This document shows, in pieces, positions 58,258-64,000 of a stretch of DNA of 64,000 nt. The notes beneath the pieces are model-generated. The model made no database searches. It was not told where the DNA came from and was given only the letters and a program-made list of their open reading frames with translations. Where the stretch lies: NCBI RefSeq assembly GCF_001010285.1, contig NZ_CP011104.1, positions 496,001 through 560,000 of the forward strand. Reading direction: 5' to 3'. The position numbers and the translations under genes are program-made. Numbering within the stretch: position 1 is the stretch's first letter; the number at the start of each line of letters is the position of its first letter. The DNA comes from Photorhabdus thracensis (GTDB lineage: Bacteria > Pseudomonadota > Gammaproteobacteria > Enterobacterales > Enterobacteriaceae).

Positions 58258-60625
58258 ATGAAAATATTTATTACATCAGAACAAAAAACCAAACTTGAAC
58301 GTCTTCACGACACCACTCGTGATGGTCAAGTACGAGACAGAATAAAAGCCATCCTTCTGACTTCTGAAGGGTGGAGTTCTGTGATGATAGCCCAGGCATT
58401 GCGACTCCATCAGACCACCGTTGACCGCCATATCGGTGATTACCTCAATCAGGGGAAACTTCAATCTGATAATGGGGGGTCTGATAGTTTACTTTCTCAA
58501 GAACAAACTGATTTTTTAATCAACCACTTATCTCAACATCTTTTCCATCACACCCATGAAATCGTGGCCTATGTTGCTCAGCTCTGGAATATTACCTTTA
58601 GCATTCCAGGCATGAATAAATGGCTACACCGTCAGGGTTTTTCTTATAAAATCTATGGTCACCCCCGTTTTTGCAACACAAATTTTGATGTATGGTGGGC
58701 TTGCGTAAATCTATTCGGCGTCTGGTGAGCAGTCATGCCCGCGCCACGATGAGTTCCGTGCCTGCCGAACCTTAAAAACCGGTCGGCTTCAGAGAGCCAT
58801 TTTTTATATCAGGTTCATCAGCAGGCCGATATGCCGTTCATGTCATCAATTATCTGTCGTCGCAAAACCAGATGGTAACTGCTTAACTTTCTGAGCTAAC
58901 GCCGTTTTTCGTTGGCTCTTTTATTTAATGAACACCGTCTGATGTGCCGTAACGGCCCAGGCTATTCGTGCCAGTTTATTCGCCAGCGCGCACGCCACAA
59001 CGTTCGAGTGATGGCGGGCAAGCTGCCTGTTCACCCACTCTGCCAGACGCCCTGGATTATGCTCCAGCCGCTGCATAAAGACCCTGGCACACTGTACCAG
59101 CAGCCGCCTCAGATTTTTATCACCCCGCTTGCTGATGCCCATCAGTGTCGTTTTTCCACCCGTGCTGTACTGGCGGGGAACCAGCCCTGTTGAAGCCGCA
59201 AAGTCACGGCTGCTGGCATAGTTTTTACCGTCCCCCAGCCGCATGGCTAACAGACTCGCCGTTACCGGCCCAACGCCAGGAATGGTCAGCAGGCGTTGCG
59301 CGGTTTCATCTTCCGCCAGATGCGTTTTCAGTTCCTTATCGACTTCCTCAATTTCTCCGCTGAGGTAAACATAATGACTGTGGAGTCTGCTCAGAACCCT
59401 TGCCAGATAAGGCGGAAAGTCATTTTCTTCCAGCACAGCGGCCAGACGTCGTATCACGGCAATACCGCGCGGCAGACTGACGCCGAACTCCAGCAAAAAA
59501 GCGTGCATCTGATTGGTGGTTTTAACGCGTTGCCGTATCAGTGAGTCTCTGACGCGATGGAGGGCGGCCATCGCCTGTTGGTCTTCTGTGCGGGGGGGCA
59601 CAAAGCGCATGGAGGGCCGGGAAGCTGCCTCGCAGATAGCTTCAGCATCGACAAAATCGTTCTTGTTACTCTTAACAAAAGGACGGACGAACTGCGGAGA
59701 AATCAGCTTTGCCTCATGGCCTAAATCAGCGATCCGGCGAGCCATAAAGTGCGCCCCACCGCAGGACTCCATCACTACGGTTGCAGCCTTGCAGGAACCG
59801 AGAAAATTAATAAGCTGAGTGCGGGAAAACTTCTTACGCAGCAGGGCGTTACCCTGCCTGTCCTGACAGTGGACATGGAAGGAATGTTTACCGAGATCGA
59901 TACCAATAAGCGTAACGTTTTGCATGATGGTTCCCTCTAAAATAAAATACCCTGCTAGCGTACCTCTCACAGGGTGGGGGTGACCATCTCATTAACCTTG
60001 TGGCGTCCCTCATAAATTCGACGCAGAAAAACAGCGACAATTTATTGAATATGATGAGAATCTTAAAGTCACAGCGAAAGACGAACCCATCCTTTTTCTT
60101 GACGCTGTTCACCCGACTCAAGGTACCAAACTCGGTTATGGCTGGATGCGGAAAGGCGAGAAAAAAACAGTCAAAACAACAGGAAGCCGAACTCGCCTGA
60201 ATATATTGGGCGCACTCAACCTGAATGCCATTGGTCGTACCGTGTTCCAGGAATATCAGACCCTCAATGACTACAACATTTGCTGTTTTTTCAATGAAAT
60301 AAGAAAGTCTTATCCTGACTATCATCAAAAAATTCATCTTATTGTGGATGGGGCAGGTTACAACAAAGCTCATCTTGTGAAGGAGTGGGCTTATGTTAGC
60401 AATATTGAGTTACATTACCTTCCTCCCTATAGTCCAAATTTAAACCCGATAGAGCGATTATGGAAGGTCATGAATGAACATGTTCGAAATAACCGTTATT
60501 TCGCGGATAAACATGAATTTCGAGACAACGTCTTCAAATTTTTCACCACAACGCTACCGGATATAGCGGATTCGCTGATGTCTAGGATTAACGACCATTT
60601 TCAGGTGCTAAAAACTGCATCTTGA
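58258..60625 (+). pseudogene. IS630-family transposase split by IS110 (copy B)
   Basis: N-terminal piece 58,258 to about 58,651 (MKIFITSEQKTKLERLHDTT); C-terminal piece about 59,995 to 60,625 (PCGVPHKFDAEKQRQF to HFQVLKTAS). Differs from copy A by Thr for Ile at residue 11. Not functional alone. Confidence 0.9.
58921..59925 (-). CDS. IS110-family (IS1111-type) transposase, copy B
   Basis: 334 aa from the ATG at 59,925; same as copy A except Arg for Gln in GDKNLRRLLVQ. Intact DEDD residues. The non-coding end at 58,652-58,920 matches that of copy A. Confidence 0.92.
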   Translation of the reverse strand: MQNVTLIGIDLGKHSFHVHCQDRQGNALLRKKFSRTQLINFLGSCKAATVVMESCGGAHFMARRIADLGHEAKLISPQFVRPFVKSNKNDFVDAEAICEAASRPSMRFVPPRTEDQQAMAALHRVRDSLIRQRVKTTNQMHAFLLEFGVSLPRGIAVIRRLAAVLEENDFPPYLARVLSRLHSHYVYLSGEIEEVDKELKTHLAEDETAQRLLTIPGVGPVTASLLAMRLGDGKNYASSRDFAASTGLVPRQYSTGGKTTLMGISKRGDKNLRRLLVQCARVFMQRLEHNPGRLAEWVNRQLARHHSNVVACALANKLARIAWAVTAHQTVFIK

Positions 60626-60640
60626 AGTTTCTTGGGTATA

Positions 60641-60960
60641 TCACCTTCTACATCAATATCGCCCTTAAAGACTGAACTTTTAGCAACAATAGTGCAACGG
60701 CGGGCTTCTGCGCTGGCATTCTTTTTATCATCACCAGCCTGAGACACTGGTTCTACAGCCACTGTTTCTGTTTTTTTTCCAAACATAGTTTTTGATCTCG
60801 ATCTCATGTTAATAAAGCAAAATATTAAAGCCAGAAAAGATAGAATCGCTGTCACTGTACAGCTAAACAGATTACCTGCCAGATAGAGCCCCAGAGCAAT
60901 GCTCCACATGACCCATATACAGCTTAGAAAAATATTGTTCGAAAAACGATGTTTTGCCAT
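60641..60960 (-). pseudogene. bactofilin-like gene, N-terminal half
   Basis: ATG at 60,960. Two membrane segments (residues about 9-31 and 33-51), a linker, then the start of the bactofilin beta-helix (CTIVAKSSVFKGDIDVEGDI) which runs straight into the IS at 60,640. The rest of the gene is at 29,829 on the plus strand. Bactofilins polymerise and help shape or place envelope machinery; this one would be membrane-anchored. Confidence 0.85.
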
Positions 60961-61507
60961 GTTCTTTCACATTCTTATTGTTTTTCATACTTTTTTCATT
61001 AGAAAATACAAATCAAATCACTATCTTAACAGAACAAATAGCAATCAATGCTGAAGGTAAGCCGATATTTGTAACGCTATTAAACGGTTACAACCATCAT
61101 TCATTCTTACTGCCTATCCGATGATATCCTAGGATAACGATCAGTAAAAAAAATTAATATTAAAATATAAATCTTAACTCCATATTTAATAACATTATTT
61201 AACAATAAAGTCACGTTATTAATGTTTAATATTATTTACAAATAATCTGATAATGAAAAACCAGGAATCTCCCTTAAAAGGAAAATACGATATTTTCATT
61301 GGCTTTATATTAATCTGAAAGTTTTATAAGACTGATATGACAATAACTAAAAATGGAACATGAAGAATCTATAGGAAGGATAATTTAAACACCAGGTTAT
61401 TCTTAAAAATCATCAATTTTTCTATCTTGTGATCAGAACCCATAACCAAAAGATAACGATTAAAAAATAAAAATTACCATTAATCTGAACATGTGAAGTT
61501 TCTCCCA
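60961..61507 (+). other. 547-bp gap
   Basis: AT-rich, holds the upstream region of the bactofilin gene. No gene seen. Confidence 0.5.
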
Positions 61508-61816
61508 CTAGCATGGCCTTGGTGGTTTATCTGGTTTATTGATAACACGGGGTAAAACCAGCAACACTTTTAAAGTTACCCGAGACAATAACCGCTGAAC
61601 CACCGGTTCCAAACTGCAATTTTTCAAACGAATTTCGGTATTTTTCGGGATTTGGCTCCCCTCACCTTTCAACACTAAGTTGGAAGTTTTCCTAAGACTT
61701 ATAGTGTGCTCTAAATTATTCGAATTAATGAAATACGGTACATCAATCACAATACCACCGATAATAGCAGTGACAAATATTAATGTGATCGGCATCATAA
61801 TTTTATTCAGTTTCAT
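61508..61816 (-). CDS. small membrane-anchored or secreted protein, 102 aa
   Basis: MKLNKIMMPITLIFVTAIIG with GIVID gives one N-terminal hydrophobic segment (about 7-25), followed by a polar domain with two cysteines and a Pro-rich end (INKPDKPPRPC). A plausible AGGATTAGAAATG region precedes the ATG. Not recognised. Confidence 0.5.
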   Translation of the reverse strand: MKLNKIMMPITLIFVTAIIGGIVIDVPYFINSNNLEHTISLRKTSNLVLKGEGSQIPKNTEIRLKNCSLEPVVQRLLSRVTLKVLLVLPRVINKPDKPPRPC

Positions 61817-62387
61817 TTCTAATCCTCAATATATTGATAAAAATAAAACACAAAAGTATGTAATAACACTCAATAAAATCACATAATACAAATCAACTTC
61901 AATTTCAGAGTAAATTTCTAAATGGATGCTTTTGCGATTATTAAGTATCTTTTGCTTTTTATGAATGGAATCCATTAACTAAAATAGTTAAGATGCCAAA
62001 ATATATTGACATAGATATGACTGTTAGAAAAACGCGGGTAATTCACGACATATAAAAATTCATTAAGCACAGAAAAATAAAAACGATATCATTGGTGGCT
62101 CTCCACTGGATTTATCATGATTAGAGATAAGTTAATGAAAACACAGTTCATCGATAAACATTTATACGTAAGCAATATCCTTATTGAAGTTCAAATTATT
62201 ACAGAATAATTCAAAAAATAAAAATAAAAAATAAAAATAAAAATAATTTCACAACAAAATACTTATATAACATTTTAATACTATAATTTTCAATCTATAG
62301 TGTCGCAAATTACATCTATATCAGAGTAAAATTCTTTACTGTACTTGTTTATCAAATCAAAAGATCTAAAATTTTAATTTTTCGATA
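61817..62387 (+). other. 571-bp gap
   Basis: Very AT-rich (A-runs near 62,210-62,250). No gene or structured signal recognised. Confidence 0.5.
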
Positions 62388-63488
62388 TATACCCGCTTAA
62401 CTTGAAGATGCAGTATTCATAACCTGGAAGTTGTCATTAATACGGCACGACAGGTTCCCGGCCAGTTCCGGTAATATTTCCGTAAAAAAGCGATGTATTG
62501 CCTGCTTGAACAAGGTCGTCGAGGCGAAATAATGGTTATTCCTGACTTGTTCATTCATCACCTTCCACAGCCTTTCTATCGGGTTCAGATTCGGGCTGTA
62601 CGGTGGCAGGTAATGAAGCTCAATATTCATCACATAAGCCCAGTCTTTCACCAGCCTGCTTCGGTGGTAACCAGCTCCGTCAAGGATAATATGAACCTTC
62701 TGACTGACCGGATAGGTTTCACGCAGAGCAATGAAAAACTCTGCGATGTGATAACTGTCGATACGGTCATACTCGCGTACTACCGTTTTACTAATATCAG
62801 CCAGATTAAGGGCCCCCATCAGGTTCAGACGGGTACGGCTTCCCGTGGTTTTCACCGCGGTTTTCTGGCCTTTTCGCATCCAGCCATAAGCCAGTTTCGT
62901 CCCCTGCGTGGGATGGACGCCATCAATGAACAGGATGGGCTCATGGTCTCCGGCTTCCTGCTTGAGTTTCCCGTAGGTTTCTATAAAGGCCCGCTGCTGT
63001 TCCGCGTTGAACTTGTGTGGCACGCCGGTCGGCTTTTTATAACTGAATCCCTGGTGGTGCAGCCATTTATTCATGCCGGGAACGGTGTAACGGATATCCC
63101 ACGCTTCTTTGACAAGGCGGATAACCGCCTGTGTGGTGGGCAGAAGATTTGCGGTCAGATAGGCGATAAGTTCCTGAGTCTGTGTTTCGCTGAGATGGCT
63201 CTGAGAGCCGCCATTTTCGGGCTTGATTTTACGGTGATTAAGGTAATCGCTGATATGACGATGAACGGTCGTTTCATGAAGACGCAGGGCCTGAGCGATC
63301 ATGACAGAACTCCAGCCCTCAGAGGCCAGGAGGACCGCTTTGATGCGATCACACTCTCTTTTATCACGGCAGGTGTGATGGAGATGTTCAAGTTCGGCTT
63401 TTTGTTCATCGGTAATGAATATTTTCATGACAGATACCATGAACCTCATTTGGGCGAAAATCAAGCAGTTTCAATGATTACGGGTATA
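62388..63488 (-). mobile_element. IS630-family element, type 2, copy 2
   Basis: Near-identical to 39,588-40,688 in the same orientation. Its right end coincides with the left end of a 127-bp MITE (63,487), both sharing the TATA. Confidence 0.93.
62397..63428 (-). CDS. IS630-family transposase (type 2, copy 2)
   Basis: 343 aa from the ATG at 63,428. Protein differs from the first copy at one residue (Gln for Lys in WLHHQGFSY). Catalytic residues intact. Confidence 0.93.
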   Translation of the reverse strand: MKIFITDEQKAELEHLHHTCRDKRECDRIKAVLLASEGWSSVMIAQALRLHETTVHRHISDYLNHRKIKPENGGSQSHLSETQTQELIAYLTANLLPTTQAVIRLVKEAWDIRYTVPGMNKWLHHQGFSYKKPTGVPHKFNAEQQRAFIETYGKLKQEAGDHEPILFIDGVHPTQGTKLAYGWMRKGQKTAVKTTGSRTRLNLMGALNLADISKTVVREYDRIDSYHIAEFFIALRETYPVSQKVHIILDGAGYHRSRLVKDWAYVMNIELHYLPPYSPNLNPIERLWKVMNEQVRNNHYFASTTLFKQAIHRFFTEILPELAGNLSCRINDNFQVMNTASSS

Positions 63489-63613
63489 TACCCAATAGAT
63501 TTCAAGTTGCAGCGCGGCGGCAAGTGAACGCATCCCCAGGAGCATAGATAACGATGTGACTGGGGTAAGTGAACGCAGCCAACAAAGCAGCAACTTGAAA
63601 GATGAAGGGTATA
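63487..63613. repeat. 127-bp MITE with TATACCC ends
   Basis: Starts TATACCCAATAGATTTCAAG and ends, reversed, TATACCCTTCATCTTTCAAG; internal GTGAACGCA repeats. The TATACCC termini match those of the IS630 elements here, so an IS630-type transposase may move it. Only one full copy was seen in the window. Confidence 0.75.
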
Positions 63614-63775
63614 ATCAATCTACATCGTACAAAAACAAACCTTGACAAAACAGGATATACCCGGCAATTCTTTATGAATGGACATTTAGATTGTTCACAT
63701 ATGTTGAAATTAACCGTCGGATTACCCCAAGTAACTCAAGGTATCTAACTGGGTTCGATAAAGCCTGGAGTTAGT

Positions 63776-64000
63776 ATGGAAAACCGGAAAAATTCGACTC
63801 AACCTTCCCAAACAGATCAAGTATTTAATGTCATATCCAAATTATGCACCGTTCAGGAAATGCAAATGGCTCCACCACCAGAATCATGGCCCAGCACACG
63901 TGATGTAGCAGAACAATGTGATTTCACTATCTATAAAGCTCGTTATCTGCTATTGAAACTGACTGACAGTGGATTAGTTATGGTAACTCCGTCTCCCGTT
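63776..64000 (+). CDS. FaeA/PapI-like HTH regulator (3' partial)
   Basis: 75 codons to the window end from the ATG at 63,776, with CCTGGAGTTAGT upstream. WPSTRDVAEQCDFTIYKARY then LLLKLTDSGLVMVTPSP is a winged-HTH of the FaeA/PapI kind, which controls fimbrial phase switching with Lrp. The N-terminal ~40 residues are an extra polar segment. The gene continues beyond the window, so its class is provisional. Confidence 0.55.
   Translation, partial: MENRKNSTQPSQTDQVFNVISKLCTVQEMQMAPPPESWPSTRDVAEQCDFTIYKARYLLLKLTDSGLVMVTPSPV

Larger units (their letters stand above)
58198..60640 (+). mobile_element. nested IS630::IS110 element, copy B (2,443 bp)
   Basis: Inverse copy of 27,392-29,834 with the same IS110 position (about 58,652-59,994). 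The left end cuts the ABC exporter gene; the right end cuts the bactofilin gene. Confidence 0.93.

Noticed and set aside
60146-60625. 159-aa frame as a stand-alone gene
   Set aside because: It is the C-terminal piece of the IS630 transposase split by IS110.
63487-63613. Palindromic element read as an ERIC sequence
   Set aside because: The TATACCC ends and internal repeats fit an IS630-type MITE better than the ERIC consensus.
1-64000. CRISPR arrays, rRNA and tRNA genes
   Set aside because: No regular repeat-spacer pattern, no rRNA, and no tRNA other than the tRNA-like part of tmRNA were seen.

Overview
The window looks like a chromosomal segment of an entomopathogenic enterobacterium, most likely Photorhabdus (Xenorhabdus is the alternative). 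The reasons are an enterobacterial core-gene order, a large IS and MITE load, SymE, lone tail-fibre cassettes, and AT-rich accessory DNA between GC-richer core blocks. The species call is inference, because no database search was possible.

Layout. 1-13.4 kb: the late genes of a contractile-tailed prophage (portal, head morphogenesis, DUF2213, cement, capsid, tape measure, baseplate, fibre, fibre assembly). It is defective: a deletion near 3,596 joins the start of the capsid gene to the middle of the tape-measure gene, and the fibre gene carries a nonsense codon. A GNAT-like gene, a 57-aa basic peptide and two terminators sit as a cargo cassette inside the baseplate operon. 13.5-15.3 kb: a SymE-like toxin, a small HTH protein and an IS982 element. 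15.4-23.4 kb: a conserved core block, ssrA, smpB, ratA-ratB, bamE, recN (LexA boxes), nadK, grpE (sigma-32 promoter), then an IS1182-family element inserted in the grpE/ung terminator, then ung.

23.9-39.5 kb is accessory DNA. It holds a lipase-like fragment fused to a GT2 glycosyltransferase that is split by ISAs1 and shifted by a GGAT repeat, and a GGGPS/PcrB-like gene with a nonsense codon. It also holds a nested IS630::IS110 element, half of a bactofilin gene, a GNAT, a Fic/YhfG module broken by a MITE, secreted proteins, and two tail-fibre cassettes. 40.7-54.5 kb is core again: yfhL, acpS-pdxJ-recO-era-rnc-lepB-lepA, rseC-rseB-rseA-rpoE (sigma-E promoter), nadB, trmN6, srmB. 54.5-64 kb holds an IS1182 remnant, broken HlyD and ABC-exporter genes, a second inverted copy of the nested IS, the other half of the bactofilin gene, another IS630 next to a MITE, and the start of a FaeA-like regulator.

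The main structural result is a probable inversion of about 28 kb. Two 2,443-bp nested IS630::IS110 elements lie in inverted orientation at 27,392-29,834 and 58,198-60,640. The N-terminal half of one bactofilin gene abuts the outside of the right copy, and its C-terminal half abuts the inside of the left copy. Re-inverting the interval rejoins the gene in frame and puts srmB back on the same strand as ung, as in the usual enterobacterial order. It would also place the ABC/HlyD exporter genes co-directionally after the GT2 and GGGPS-like genes, suggesting one decayed glycolipid or secondary-metabolite locus. A 101-bp MITE (four copies, TA target duplication) has broken fic, the ABC gene and the hlyD 3' end.
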